Source: an uncultured Bacteroidales bacterium (GTDB taxonomy: Bacteria; Bacteroidota; Bacteroidia; Bacteroidales; Muribaculaceae). Taken from it: a DNA stretch of 47,956 nt. The notes below the pieces were generated by a model, which saw only the letters and a program-made list of their open reading frames with translations, had not been told where the DNA came from and did not search any database. Where the stretch lies: contig CACYGX010000021.1 of NCBI GenBank assembly GCA_902774055.1, forward strand, positions 1 through 47,956, in the 5' to 3' direction. The first letter of the stretch is position 1. Each line of letters opens with the position of its first letter. Below, piece by piece: positions 1 to 9,987 of this stretch. The position numbers and the translations under genes are program-made.

Positions 1-1236
1 GTGAAGAGCTTCGGTGCCGAGAATCCCAAGTCGATGTCGCTGCGTACCCACAGCCAGACCTCTGGCTGGTCGCTGACCGCTCAGGATCCCTTCAACAACG
101 TGGGCCGCACCTGTATCGAGGCTATGGCTGCTGCACAGGGTCACACCCAGTCGCTGCACACCAACGCCCTCGACGAGGCTATCGCACTTCCTACCGACTT
201 CTCGGCTCGTATCGCCCGTAACACCCAGATCTACATCCAGCAGGAAACCTATATCACCAAGGTCATTGACCCATGGGCTGGCTCCTACTATGTAGAGGCA
301 TTGACCAACGAACTCGTGCAGAAGGCATGGGCTCACATCGAGGAAATCGAGAAGCTCGGCGGTATGGCTAAGGCTATCGAGACTGGCGTGCCCAAGATGC
401 GCATCGAGGAAGCCGCCGCTCGTACCCAGGCCCGCATCGACAGTGGTCGCCAGACCATCGTCGGCATCAACAAGTATGCCCTCGAGAAAGAGGCTCCCAT
501 CGACATCCTTGAGATTGACAACACCGAGGTTCGTAAGGAACAGGTTGAAGGTCTCGAGAAACTGCGTGCCAACCGTGACGAGGCTAAGGTGAAAGCTGAC
601 CTCGCCGCTATCACCGAATGTGTCAAGACGGGCAAGGGCAACCTGCTCGAGCTCGCTGTTGAGGCCGCTAAGGACCGCGCTTCGTTGGGTGAAATCAGCG
701 ATGCATGTGAGGAAGTCGTTGGACGTTACAAAGCAATCGTTAAAACCATTTCAGGCGTGTATTCAGCAGAAACCAAATCAGATCCCGACCTGGAGGAGGC
801 CCGTCGCTTGACAGCCCTCTTCGCCAAGAAGGAAGGCCGTCAGCCCCGCATCATGATTGCCAAGATGGGTCAGGACGGTCACGACCGTGGCGCTAAGGTT
901 GTTGCCACCGGCTATGCCGACTGTGGCTTTGACGTGGACATGGGTCCCTTGTTCCAGACGCCCGAGGAGAGTGCCCGCGAGGCTGTCGAGAACGACGTGA
1001 ACGTCCTCGGCGTATCTTCGCTCGCCGCTGGTCACAAGACCCTCGTTCCCGCTGTTATCGAGGAACTCAAGAAGCTGGGGCGTGAGGACATCATCGTCAC
1101 CGCTGGTGGCGTGATTCCCATGCAGGACTACGACTACCTCTACAAGGCAGGCGTAGCCGCCATCTTCGGCCCTGGCACCAACGTCATGAAGAGTGCCATC
1201 GAAGTGATGCACATCCTCCTCGACGACCAGGAGTAA
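1..1236 (+). CDS. mutB: Methylmalonyl-CoA mutase large subunit, C-terminal part (5' truncated by window edge)
   Basis: This is the catalytic subunit of the B12-dependent mutase that interconverts succinyl-CoA and (R)-methylmalonyl-CoA in the cytosolic propionate pathway. About 411 residues are visible, against roughly 700 for the family. The frame is open from base 1, so the GTG there is an internal codon and not a start. The visible part opens with the end of the substrate-binding barrel ([20 protein letters not shown], then the segment around [12 protein letters not shown]). It ends with the cobalamin-binding Rossmann domain, whose DGHDRG motif (DxHxxG, nt 874-891) supplies the lower-axial His. 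The small subunit mutA is expected upstream, outside the window. The gene is convergent with the BspA-like gene and shares a hairpin terminator with it. Identification is secure. Confidence 0.97.
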   Translation: MKSFGAENPKSMSLRTHSQTSGWSLTAQDPFNNVGRTCIEAMAAAQGHTQSLHTNALDEAIALPTDFSARIARNTQIYIQQETYITKVIDPWAGSYYVEALTNELVQKAWAHIEEIEKLGGMAKAIETGVPKMRIEEAAARTQARIDSGRQTIVGINKYALEKEAPIDILEIDNTEVRKEQVEGLEKLRANRDEAKVKADLAAITECVKTGKGNLLELAVEAAKDRASLGEISDACEEVVGRYKAIVKTISGVYSAETKSDPDLEEARRLTALFAKKEGRQPRIMIAKMGQDGHDRGAKVVATGYADCGFDVDMGPLFQTPEESAREAVENDVNVLGVSSLAAGHKTLVPAVIEELKKLGREDIIVTAGGVIPMQDYDYLYKAGVAAIFGPGTNVMKSAIEVMHILLDDQE

Positions 1237-1260
1237 ATCACTTGACTCACTTATAAAATT

Positions 1261-1294
1261 TCAGGGCATCGCAATCTCAAATGCGGTGCCCTGA
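1261..1294. terminator. Bidirectional hairpin terminator between mutB and the BspA-like gene
   Basis: The arms tcagggcatcgca and tgcggtgccctga pair over 13 positions with one G-U, around an 8-nt loop. AT-rich flanks on both sides (aaaatt before, aattgtt after) extend the pairing. It lies about 24 nt after the mutB stop and about 35 nt after the BspA-like stop on the other strand, so it can serve both convergent genes. Confidence 0.75.
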
Positions 1295-1328
1295 ATTGTT
1301 GTAAAGTATATCGTCTAGCAACTTGTCT

Positions 1329-4034
1329 TTATAGGTTCAAGAGCATATCGATGAGCACCGACAGGTCGGCGATTTCTACTTTTCCGTTGCCATCAGCGTC
1401 GGCAGCACCCAGATCCATGCCGTTTGCATCCTCGGTCAAGAGATAGTCAATTAACGATGACACATCGCTGATACCCAAGTCTCCGTCACCATCAAAATCA
1501 CCCAACGGACGGATATTTTGGAAAAACATCCAATCTATTGTTGTCTGATAAGCCTCCAATGAAATGGCAGGCACATATATCGTCGCTTGGTTGAATACTA
1601 CATCATCAAAATTATAGACTATTATCTGATTTCCATCCACGATTTTGTAATAACGGACAAATATTGGTGGCGTTGTCGCTAAGCAGGTCACACTTCTGAT
1701 GTTTGGGCAGTCATTAAACAGCGCTCCCATATAGCCAATACCACTACCAAGAGTTACTCTCTCCAAACTCCAGCAATGAGAAAACCATTGGTTCGCTGTA
1801 TATTGTTTCGTTACGATTACTGAGTTAGGTATAGTGACTTCTTTTAAATCCAGGCAAGCAAAAAATGCATAATCACCAATCGTTGTTACTGAGTTCGGAA
1901 TGTGAATAGTCGTCAATTCTCTACATTCACCAAAAGCAGATTCTCCTATAGTGGTTACCGAGTTGGGGATATCAATCACTGTAACACCGCTTCCTAAGAA
2001 TGCATTGTCGCTTATGGCTGTTACGGTATTTGGAATCAAAGTGGCGTTGCATCCACATTTCAGAGTGTTAGAAGCTGTCTCAATGATAGCGTTACAGTTG
2101 TTGCGTGAATCATATATGGGATTGTCGCTCTCCACTATGATTGTTCTTAAACTGCTGCAATAATCAAATGGATTATAAGTATAAGTGGTGTCATTATTAT
2201 AATTATAGTCAGCAACGGCGCCAATTGAAGTGACAGAGTTGGGAATGAAAACTTCAGTCAAATCTTTACAACTAAAGAAGGACTCAAAACCGATGGAGGT
2301 GACCGAGTTTGGAATTACAATGCTTGTCAGTCCGTTACAGTCCTGGAAAGCATAGTCGCCGATGGCGGTGACAGTATTTGGAATGACGGTGGTCGGGCAA
2401 CCGACAACCAGGGTGTTGGTGGCAGTCTCGATGATGGCATTGCAGTCCTCACGTGAATCATACACGGGATTTCCGCTCTCCACTTTTAGGCTTGTTAAAC
2501 TGGGGCAGTTTTGTATCATATTCTCAAGATAAGTGACCGACTTGCTGATCGTGAGACTGGTCAAACTCGTACAGTCATGAAACACTCCATAATCTATGTC
2601 AACGATAGAGTTACCAAGCGTCACATTCGTTACCCCAGTACATCCTGAGAATGCCTCTGTTCCAATTTGGGTAATAGCGTCACCGAGGATTAAATTCGTC
2701 AGTCCAGTGCAACCCTTGAACGCATAATTGCCAATAGTAGCAACATCATCACCAAAGGTAACACTGGTAAATTCACTACCCCCTATAAAGGCATAATTGT
2801 TGATGTCAGCAATTGAATTGGGGATAACCAAATCCTTGATTTCTTGACCATTCAAATATAGATGATGAGCAAGAAAGAGAGGATTGGAACTACCACTTGG
2901 ATAGAGGTCGAAACCACTACCAATAGGAGTCTCAAAATCTATTCCACACCATGCTTCCAGGCTTGAGATATTGACTTTTCCTAGGTTTTCACATCCTTCA
3001 AACGCTGCTATACCTATCTGAACAACAGAATTTGGGATACTGATTTCTGTAATTCCCAAACAATTCAAGAAAGCCTCATTTCCTATAGAAGTTATAGCAT
3101 TACCCATGTTGAAGGCAGTAATTCCGACGCAGTCAGCGAATGCCTGAGAGCCGATAACCGTAACTGAGTTGGGGATGGTTAATTCCCCTGTCAGGCCGCT
3201 ACAGCCGTTAAATGCCGAGCTGCCGATGTCCGTAACTGAGTTGGGGATGGTTAATTCCCCTGTCAAGCCGCTGCAGCCGCTAAATGCCGAGCTGCCGATG
3301 CTAGTAACTGAGTTGGGGATGGCTAATTCCCCTGTCAAGCCGCTGCAGCCGCTAAATGCCGAGTTGCCGATTCTCGTAACTGAGTTGGGGATGGATAATG
3401 TCCCAGAAAGGCTACTACAACCATCGAATGCCGAGTTGCCGATTGTCGTAACGGAGTTGGGAATGGTGATCTCGGTAATCTGCGACCCTTGCGCGAAAAA
3501 GTTGGGAATCACTTCCACTTGGTCACCAAGTATCACATGCTGAAAGTTGGCTGTGACCATTTCCCCAAGGTCAGTGCAGTTGCGGGCCCGCCATGTCAAC
3601 GAAGTGATGTTTTCACATCCGGTAAACGCATTAAAAATCCTGTTTTGTTTTTTGACCCTTAGTGACGGCACTGATAATCCCACCGTCACGTTTGTTAGAT
3701 TAGTACATTGGGCAAACGCAAATCTGCCAATGCTGGAGACACTATCTCCGATGACGATTCCCGTCAGTTCCGTACATCCACTAAAGGTCATGTCACCAAT
3801 GGCCGTGACAGAATAGGTAATGCCGTCATGTGTCACTTCGTCGGGGATGACAACATCGCCGAAATAGGGCGATTCAGTATCCTTGGTCACTGTTACGGTT
3901 GTGCCGTCATCGTTCACATTGTAGTAAATGCCGCCTTCCTCAAAGTCGTAGGCACTGGCGACAGTCCAGCCCGCCAATAAAGCAAGGAGCAGAACCATCA
4001 GTCTTAAATTTGTAATTCGTTTCATAGTAATCAT
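1329..4034 (-). CDS. BspA-like secreted leucine-rich-repeat (LRR_5) protein with C-terminal dockerin pair
   Basis: A large predicted surface or secreted adhesin-like protein of 901 residues. The N-terminus is a signal peptide (MKRITNLRLMVLLLALLAG, ending near ASA). Residues about 75-790 hold many 23-24 residue repeats of the pattern xxxIPNSVTxIGxxAFxxCxx, the Treponema/BspA LRR_5 type. Residues about 845-901 form two dockerin-like calcium loops (GDFDGDGDLGISDVSSLID and ADADGNGKVEIADLSVLID). No T9SS C-terminal sorting domain follows the dockerin. The start may be 4034 or the ATG at 4025, which gives the MKRITN start. It lies 56 bp downstream of the GH3 gene on the same strand and may be co-transcribed with it. 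Binding to host or glycan ligands is a family-level expectation, not shown here. Confidence 0.9.
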   Translation of the reverse strand: MITMKRITNLRLMVLLLALLAGWTVASAYDFEEGGIYYNVNDDGTTVTVTKDTESPYFGDVVIPDEVTHDGITYSVTAIGDMTFSGCTELTGIVIGDSVSSIGRFAFAQCTNLTNVTVGLSVPSLRVKKQNRIFNAFTGCENITSLTWRARNCTDLGEMVTANFQHVILGDQVEVIPNFFAQGSQITEITIPNSVTTIGNSAFDGCSSLSGTLSIPNSVTRIGNSAFSGCSGLTGELAIPNSVTSIGSSAFSGCSGLTGELTIPNSVTDIGSSAFNGCSGLTGELTIPNSVTVIGSQAFADCVGITAFNMGNAITSIGNEAFLNCLGITEISIPNSVVQIGIAAFEGCENLGKVNISSLEAWCGIDFETPIGSGFDLYPSGSSNPLFLAHHLYLNGQEIKDLVIPNSIADINNYAFIGGSEFTSVTFGDDVATIGNYAFKGCTGLTNLILGDAITQIGTEAFSGCTGVTNVTLGNSIVDIDYGVFHDCTSLTSLTISKSVTYLENMIQNCPSLTSLKVESGNPVYDSREDCNAIIETATNTLVVGCPTTVIPNTVTAIGDYAFQDCNGLTSIVIPNSVTSIGFESFFSCKDLTEVFIPNSVTSIGAVADYNYNNDTTYTYNPFDYCSSLRTIIVESDNPIYDSRNNCNAIIETASNTLKCGCNATLIPNTVTAISDNAFLGSGVTVIDIPNSVTTIGESAFGECRELTTIHIPNSVTTIGDYAFFACLDLKEVTIPNSVIVTKQYTANQWFSHCWSLERVTLGSGIGYMGALFNDCPNIRSVTCLATTPPIFVRYYKIVDGNQIIVYNFDDVVFNQATIYVPAISLEAYQTTIDWMFFQNIRPLGDFDGDGDLGISDVSSLIDYLLTEDANGMDLGAADADGNGKVEIADLSVLIDMLLNL
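3161..3448 (-). repeat. Four near-identical 72-bp tandem units inside the BspA-like gene
   Basis: The block beginning taactgagttggggatgg recurs at 3161, 3233, 3305, 3377 and (as taacggag) 3449, an exact 72-bp period. Each unit encodes one 24-residue LRR of the form LTGELxIPNSVTxIGSSAFxG. The units are much closer to each other than to the remaining LRRs of the protein, which suggests recent expansion. Confidence 0.9.
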
Positions 4035-4090
4035 GGATTTTTTTGATTGAAAATCAGTGAAATATACTAGTGTTTTTTGATTTCTTATAG

Positions 4091-6391
4091 TTATAGTGTC
4101 AGGCGGATGTCTTGGCTGGAAGAGCCGACGAGGAATTCATATTGGCCTTCGGTTGCCCATTGCATTTTGTCATTGACAATGTTTAGGTCGATATCCTTGA
4201 AATAGAAGGTGACCGTGCGGGACTCGCCGGGCTGTAGTGTGATGCGCTCGAAGGCGACCAATTGGCGCTCTGGCTGAACGACCGATGCGCCTGTATTCCT
4301 TACATACAACTGGGCCACTTCGTCACCTGTCCTAGTTCCTGTATTGGTAATCTTGAAGGAAATGCCCGATGAAGTGATATTGAGATCGCTGTACTCAAAC
4401 GTTGTGTAGCTCAGGCCGTAGCCGAAGGGGTAGAGTGGCTTGGCCGTCATTTCCACATAGTCGTGAGCAACAGGCGAGGGTTTGTTGTAATACACTGGCA
4501 ACTGTCCCACATGGCGAGGCACGCTAACGGGCAGCCTTCCTGCAGGGTTAAAGTCGCCGAACAGCACATCGGCGATGGCGTTGCCGCCTTGCTCACCGGG
4601 ATAGTAGGCCGAGAGCAAGGCATTGGCGTTTTCATCAGCCCAATTCTTGTTGAGCGGTCGTCCCTCGATATAGACGACGACTAGCGGTTTACCCGTCTTT
4701 TTCAGGGCTTCGAGCAGTTCCATTTGTCGACCCAGCAGGTCGAGTGTGGCGCGGTCAAAGCCTTCGCCGCACTCCATGTCGCTAATGAAATGCTGTTCGG
4801 CAGTCGCGGCACCCGTCTCTTCGTAAGAAGTCTTGAAATCCCTTGCCGACGAGCCTCCCACCACGGCAATCACCACGTCGGCTTGATTGGCGGCTTGGAT
4901 GGCCGCTGGAATGTCATAGTCCAACGTGTCACGGATGGCGCAACCCTTGGCATAGACACATTGATTACTGCCGACTATGGCTTGTATGCCTTTTAACACG
5001 GTGACCACCTTGCCCTCAGGCTGAGGTGCCGTGTAATCGCCCAGCATGTTGTACACATTGTCGGCATTGGGGCCGATAACAGCGACATTGAGGTCCTTGC
5101 TCAGCGGCAGGGTGCCGTCGTTTTTGAGCAGGGTGATAGATTCGCGTGCCGCTTGGCGTGACAGTGAGATGGCATAAGCGTTGTTCACCTCTTTTCCAGC
5201 CCTTTTGGTTTCCACATAAGGATGTTCAAAAAGCCCCATCTCAAATTTCAGCTTCAGCACACGCCTGACAGCCTGGTCTAGTGCCGTTTCGTCCACTATT
5301 CCGCTTTTTACTGCTTCAATAAGCCGACTGAAGCAATTTCCGCCTAAATCCACGTCAACGCCAGCCAGGAGAGCTTGAATGGCAGCATCTTGCAGCGACT
5401 GAGCAGTGCGGTGTGTCCCCTTGAGCCCGTGAATGCTAAAAAGGTCGCTCACGACAATACCGCGATCAAAATTCCATTCATCGCGTAAAACATCAGTCAG
5501 CAGTTCTCGATTGGAAGTACAAGGAATGCCGTCAAGCGAATTGTAAGAGGTCATCACCGACAAGGCGCCAGCGTCAATCACGCGTTTGAACGGTGGCAAG
5601 AATACCTGCTTCAACTCCCGCGGTCCCACGATGCTGCGTGCCCCGTTCTGGCCGCCCTCGGTCGTGCCATAGGCGATAAAATGCTTCAATGTGGCGATGG
5701 TCGAGTAGGGGAGGCTGAGGTCTCCACCGCCCAAACCCTTGACCATGGCGGCACCCATTTCACTACTCAGATAAGGATCCTCGCCCAGTGTCTCTTCAAC
5801 GCGCGACCAACGGGGTTCACGAGCCAGGTCGAGCACTGGCCCGTAGCTGATGTGCCCGCCTTGCAGCCTGATTTCCTTGCCAATCACTTCACCCACTTGC
5901 CGCATCAAGTCCGTGTCCCATGTCGCTGCCATGCCAAGTCCTGTCGTGAACACGGTCGCTCCAATCGCCATGTGCCCGTGTGGCGCCTCCTCGGCAAGAA
6001 AGATAGGGATGCCCAGACGGGTGTTCTCGATGGCATAGCGCTGCATGGCATTTGCCGCCTCGGCAGCAAGCACGGGATTTAGCCCATTGGCAATGGTCTT
6101 CCGAGTCCAAGGGTCAGCACGGAATACCGCCCAATACATACCCACGTGCAGGCTATCCACCTCATGACGGAATTTCTCGCTTGTAGTCACCTTCTTGCCA
6201 TTGATTCGGTAGGAATCCCACCCCATGAGGCACACAAGTTGCCCTGCTTTTTCCTCAAGGGTCATGCGCGAGAGCAAGTCCTCAACCCGTTGCTCAATAG
6301 GCAGGTTAGCATCACGGTAAGGGTATTTTGTCGCTGAATTGCTTACTATGGCAATGAGAGAAATGACGATTGTTAAGAGGCACTTTTTCAT
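4091..6391 (-). CDS. Glycoside hydrolase family 3 (beta-glucosidase/beta-xylosidase-like), secreted
   Basis: A retaining exo-glycosidase, probably periplasmic, of 766 residues from the chosen start. The upstream frame is open further (to 6472), but the ATG at 6391 gives a clean signal peptide (MKKCLLTIVISLIAIVSNSA). It also overlaps the GH2 stop as ATGA, which decides the start. GH3 landmarks in order: RMTLEEKAGQ near residue 42; the segment GPVLDLAREPRWSRVEE; KHFIAYG; and the nucleophile Asp316 in VVSDLFSIHG. The second alpha/beta domain follows, then a fibronectin-III-like domain (YPFGYGLSYTTFEYSDL onward). The substrate cannot be read from sequence. Coupling to the GH2 gene suggests that both act on one glycan. 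Confidence 0.95.
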   Translation of the reverse strand: MKKCLLTIVISLIAIVSNSATKYPYRDANLPIEQRVEDLLSRMTLEEKAGQLVCLMGWDSYRINGKKVTTSEKFRHEVDSLHVGMYWAVFRADPWTRKTIANGLNPVLAAEAANAMQRYAIENTRLGIPIFLAEEAPHGHMAIGATVFTTGLGMAATWDTDLMRQVGEVIGKEIRLQGGHISYGPVLDLAREPRWSRVEETLGEDPYLSSEMGAAMVKGLGGGDLSLPYSTIATLKHFIAYGTTEGGQNGARSIVGPRELKQVFLPPFKRVIDAGALSVMTSYNSLDGIPCTSNRELLTDVLRDEWNFDRGIVVSDLFSIHGLKGTHRTAQSLQDAAIQALLAGVDVDLGGNCFSRLIEAVKSGIVDETALDQAVRRVLKLKFEMGLFEHPYVETKRAGKEVNNAYAISLSRQAARESITLLKNDGTLPLSKDLNVAVIGPNADNVYNMLGDYTAPQPEGKVVTVLKGIQAIVGSNQCVYAKGCAIRDTLDYDIPAAIQAANQADVVIAVVGGSSARDFKTSYEETGAATAEQHFISDMECGEGFDRATLDLLGRQMELLEALKKTGKPLVVVYIEGRPLNKNWADENANALLSAYYPGEQGGNAIADVLFGDFNPAGRLPVSVPRHVGQLPVYYNKPSPVAHDYVEMTAKPLYPFGYGLSYTTFEYSDLNITSSGISFKITNTGTRTGDEVAQLYVRNTGASVVQPERQLVAFERITLQPGESRTVTFYFKDIDLNIVNDKMQWATEGQYEFLVGSSSQDIRLTL

Positions 6392-9300
6392 AATGCAATG
6401 GTGGTTTTTGAGACGTTTGTGCCGGTGATTACCAACATGGGCGACGTACCACGGGCATCTTCGGCCTTCCACTCAATGTCGATGGTACGGACTTCGCCAG
6501 GCATCAGGTGGAAATAGTTGTCGCTATAGATGACGGGCAGAATCTGTTCGCCATCATCCCCCTTGAGGTTGAGTCGCAACATCACAGCAGGAACGCTGCT
6601 ATTATTAGATAATGTGATGCTCTTGCCATTGACAACGGCGTTGACCTGGGCGCGCCGCAGGTCATGCAGCGATGTGCGGTCATTCTCCACAGTGGTGTTC
6701 AAATAATCGTTCATGGAACACACGTTGCCCTCGTTGTCAACAAGGGTTAAACGCAGGAAATAGGCACCAGCAATCTCTTGTGGCACATCAACCTGCATCA
6801 TGTCAAGCGTCATGTCCTCATCGCAGACGTATCCTTGGACCCTTTCCCACAACGTGTTGCCCTTCAAGTCAATAATGCTAGCCTTGACTGTGCCTTGCTG
6901 ATGCCCAGCCGAGCGGTTGACGATCTCGACATGGTTGCTCACAGGATTCCATTGCACGTGGAGCGGCTCACAGGCGTGTTTCACGCCATAATAGGCCGCC
7001 GTGGGCTCCAGGTAGTAGTCATAGGTTTGCCATACCATCGACGGCCAGCAGGGGTGACTCATCCAGATGAGCAGTCCCATGCGGTCCTTGCTGCCGCTCT
7101 CATACATGGCACGATAGCCCTCATAGTTGATCCACTGTGCCCACTCGCAGAACTCCTGGGCCGATGTCGGCTCACCGAAGTTGTCGTTAATCAATTGGTT
7201 GAACGAAGCGCCACGCTGTGCACCCTCCATGGTGTAGTCATGGCGTCCCCAATAGAGGTTCTGCGGCCAGAGATGCTCCGTGTCAAGCATGCGGCTCAGG
7301 CCCTCGTAGGTCATCACGTTGGGCATTCCACGCTCGGAGTGCAATTTGCCCGTCTGCTTTTCAAAATACTCTTTGGGACTCAAGGCCCAATAGGGTCCGT
7401 GCCCGCTCACGCCGTCGTCAGCCGAACTCGAGATATAGTCCAACCCAGGATGTAGTGTGGCGACGCTGTTGCGCAATCCATCATCAAGTGTCTTGGGTGG
7501 GTAGCCCTCGTTGCGTCCGCAGTAGATGCCGATGCAGGGGTGGTTGCGGATTTTCAGCACCAGGTCGCGAGCGTTATCCATGAACATCGCCTCGTCATCA
7601 GGGTCGGGACCATCGGCGGGGTTGGCTAGCCAAAAGTCCTGCCACACCATAATACCGTAACGGTCACAGGCCTCATAGAACTCCTTGTCGCCAGTCATGC
7701 CCACCCAGTTGCGAATCATGTTGTAGTTCATCTCGCGGTGATGGCGCACGGCGGCGTCAAATTCGCGGCCTCGGTAATTCAGATTGTTCTCACTGAATGC
7801 CCAGTTTCCGCCCAAGGGTACCAAGCGACGATTGTTAATGAAGATTTTCAGTTCCGTGTCCTTGTCAACGGTTTTCACCTCACGGATGCCCGCTTTGAAC
7901 TCTACGGCATCACTCTCCTCGTCATTGACAATAAAGGAGAACCGTGCATCATACAGGTAGGGGTCACCATAACCGTTGGGCCACCACAAGCGCATGCGTT
8001 GATTCTTGAGTTGTGGGAATTCTTCAGGATTAAAGGATTCCTCGATTGTGCCTTGTGCCCCGATTGTGACTTGCTTCTCAAAGCAGATGTCCCCAATATG
8101 TCCATGCAGCGTACCCATAACGGGTTGGCTGCTGTGGTTGGTGAGCATCACGGTGGGTGTTATGGTGGCTAGCATGTCGCCTTCGGCCAGCGTGGTGGTC
8201 ACGACAGGGTCGCTCACAGTCACGTCGTTCGAAGCGGTAAAATAGACATCGTCCCAAATGCCGATGTCGCGACCGCGGATGGACGAAATCCAGTCCCAAC
8301 CAATAGTGGCATGGAATGTGGGGTTATCAGCCCCGAGGATGCCGCCGTTGAAGTCGGTGTTCTTCTCGGTTTTGACTTTCACGCCGCCAGGATTTGCATT
8401 GGCGATAATAAGCACCGCCAGTTCATTATTTGTCTCTTTCAGATAGGGTGTGATATCAAATTTTCCACGTTTGAAAGCGCCCTCGATGCGTCCCAGATTG
8501 GTACCGTTGAGTGTCACCTCTGCTTTCCAGTTGATACCGTCAAAATTGAGGAATACGCGCCTGCCCTGCATCTCCCTGGGCAAGTCAAACGTCCGATTAT
8601 AGATGAAATTGCCGTTGAAGAACGACTCCGAAGACAGCATCAGGTTGTCGTCGTGGTTCATGTCGGGCAAGGCCCCAGCGTTGACATAACTCGACAATAC
8701 CGTTGCAGGGACAGTTGCTTCGACTTTTGGACTAAATGGCCTGTCGGCTCGTTGCAGCAACCATTGACCACCATTCAGCAACCATTTTCCGTCTTGCATG
8801 CCGCCTTCAGGATGGCTTTTTCGGGTTAAACCACCTTTCCCCCAGACCTCAATTTCTTTTAGGCTATAGGGTGTTGGGCCTCCCGTCATGTTTAACCTGA
8901 TATAACGCCCAGCGGTTGTGTTAAATGTAATGATTTCGGCAAGGTTATCCATCTGCCTTTTATCATTCAGGTTGCGCCATGACGTGTTGTCGTCGCTCAC
9001 TTGAATGTTGTGGTTGGGAACATAGCCTTCCCAGAATAGTTTCACACTGCTGATTTGAGCTTGTGCTCCCAAATCGATGGTTAACCATTCGTCCTCTTTT
9101 CCCAAACTGCGCCATGCGCTGACAAAGTGCTCTGCTGGCAAGATGCCCTTGGCGCGTTGGCCGTCTTTCAGCATTTTCAGCTCGGTGATGGTCCAGTGGA
9201 CTGCGCTGGGGGTGACCATTTCCAGTTTCATGTGGGAAAATGCCCTACCTTTCTTAATATGAAACGTATGATCGATATTGCGCGTGGGCAGCAGGTCGTC

Positions 9301-9879
9301 GCCTGAATTTTTGTTGGGGTCGCTGTGTACACGGCGTCGCGAAGGCTCGCCAGGCAGTGAGTCACCCTTCCATTCATCAGCCACCTTCCATTTCTTACCA
9401 TCCTGTGATGTGAGCAGCCTGATTCTGAACCCCTTTTTGACGTTTTCGCGATAGGCCATGCTGCACACCATTTCCACCTCATCGATATCAATGGCCATAC
9501 CCTCCCAATCATATTGCAGCCATGTGCTACCACCCATCAGGATGTTGCACGTCCAATCGTTGCCATCGATGCAGGCTTCGCGCTTATGGGGCGGCAACGG
9601 TCCCTCGGGGGTGGTGACGTTGAGCCATGCGGGAACTTGGTCGTCGATGATGCCGTCGGTCAACAGTTGAGACGTGAGATTGAAATCCCATGACGAAGAT
9701 TGATAGACAGTGCGAAACAATGCCATATTGACGTATTCATTATCCTGGACAAGCGTCGGTCCATAATACTCCTGTGGTTTGCCTGGATATACACCGATGG
9801 GACGATTCATCGTTTGGGCTTGGGCAAACAGCCCCAGTAAAGCCATCTCTATTAATATCAGTTTTAGTCTCATACTCAT
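6388..9879 (-). CDS. Glycoside hydrolase family 2 enzyme with N-terminal discoidin-like domains
   Basis: A secreted glycosidase of 1163 residues with a signal peptide (residues 1-22, ending FAQAQT). Residues about 50-235 and 245-348 look like two F5/8 type C (discoidin) carbohydrate-binding modules, the second ending in YSLKEIEVWG. The GH2 sugar-binding jelly roll spans about 365-550, the Ig-like domain about 550-670 (with LWWPNGYGDPYLYDA), and the TIM barrel follows. The acid/base candidate is Glu791 in CGRNEGYPP and the nucleophile candidate is Glu849 in HSERGMPN. The LWWPNGYG segment resembles the beta-mannosidase and exo-beta-glucosaminidase branches more than LacZ; exact specificity is uncertain. 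Its TGA overlaps the GH3 ATG, so translation of the two is probably coupled. Confidence 0.92.
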   Translation of the reverse strand: MSMRLKLILIEMALLGLFAQAQTMNRPIGVYPGKPQEYYGPTLVQDNEYVNMALFRTVYQSSSWDFNLTSQLLTDGIIDDQVPAWLNVTTPEGPLPPHKREACIDGNDWTCNILMGGSTWLQYDWEGMAIDIDEVEMVCSMAYRENVKKGFRIRLLTSQDGKKWKVADEWKGDSLPGEPSRRRVHSDPNKNSGDDLLPTRNIDHTFHIKKGRAFSHMKLEMVTPSAVHWTITELKMLKDGQRAKGILPAEHFVSAWRSLGKEDEWLTIDLGAQAQISSVKLFWEGYVPNHNIQVSDDNTSWRNLNDKRQMDNLAEIITFNTTAGRYIRLNMTGGPTPYSLKEIEVWGKGGLTRKSHPEGGMQDGKWLLNGGQWLLQRADRPFSPKVEATVPATVLSSYVNAGALPDMNHDDNLMLSSESFFNGNFIYNRTFDLPREMQGRRVFLNFDGINWKAEVTLNGTNLGRIEGAFKRGKFDITPYLKETNNELAVLIIANANPGGVKVKTEKNTDFNGGILGADNPTFHATIGWDWISSIRGRDIGIWDDVYFTASNDVTVSDPVVTTTLAEGDMLATITPTVMLTNHSSQPVMGTLHGHIGDICFEKQVTIGAQGTIEESFNPEEFPQLKNQRMRLWWPNGYGDPYLYDARFSFIVNDEESDAVEFKAGIREVKTVDKDTELKIFINNRRLVPLGGNWAFSENNLNYRGREFDAAVRHHREMNYNMIRNWVGMTGDKEFYEACDRYGIMVWQDFWLANPADGPDPDDEAMFMDNARDLVLKIRNHPCIGIYCGRNEGYPPKTLDDGLRNSVATLHPGLDYISSSADDGVSGHGPYWALSPKEYFEKQTGKLHSERGMPNVMTYEGLSRMLDTEHLWPQNLYWGRHDYTMEGAQRGASFNQLINDNFGEPTSAQEFCEWAQWINYEGYRAMYESGSKDRMGLLIWMSHPCWPSMVWQTYDYYLEPTAAYYGVKHACEPLHVQWNPVSNHVEIVNRSAGHQQGTVKASIIDLKGNTLWERVQGYVCDEDMTLDMMQVDVPQEIAGAYFLRLTLVDNEGNVCSMNDYLNTTVENDRTSLHDLRRAQVNAVVNGKSITLSNNSSVPAVMLRLNLKGDDGEQILPVIYSDNYFHLMPGEVRTIDIEWKAEDARGTSPMLVITGTNVSKTTIAL

Positions 9880-9893
9880 TATGTTTTATTCCG

Positions 9894-9901
9894 CAAATAT
9901 A
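9894..9901 (-). promoter_or_regulatory. Bacteroidetes -7 box (TATATTTG) for the GH2-GH3 cluster
   Basis: On the minus strand the sequence reads TATATTTG, an exact TAnnTTTG match, 14 nt upstream of the GH2 ATG. No convincing -33 TTTG is seen at the usual 19-21 nt spacing. If the box is used, the 5' leader is only a few nucleotides long. Confidence 0.4.
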
Positions 9902-9933
9902 AGCATTATTGTTCAAAATAGGAACGAAATACA

Positions 9934-9962
9934 TTTGCTTTCAAGAAAAAGCAGTACCTTTA
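9934..9962 (+). promoter_or_regulatory. Possible promoter for the sodium/amino-acid symporter
   Basis: TTTG (9934-9937), then 17 nt, then TACCTTTA (9955-9962), which matches TAnnTTTG except in the last base. It lies 25 nt upstream of the ATG. The spacing is slightly short for the Bacteroidetes consensus. Confidence 0.35.
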
Positions 9963-9987
9963 GGGTCAAATTTCGTAACAACACAAT

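Noticed and set aside
3161-3448. Regular repeats that could suggest a CRISPR-like array
   Set aside because: The units are directly adjacent, in frame with a 24-residue LRR, and have no unique spacers.
4091-6472. Longer GH3 start at 6472
   Set aside because: The extra 27 codons overlap the GH2 end and put a non-hydrophobic stretch before a clear signal peptide that starts at 6391.
6778-7455. 225-codon plus-strand frame opposite the GH2 gene
   Set aside because: It covers the GH2 catalytic domain in antisense, with no independent support.
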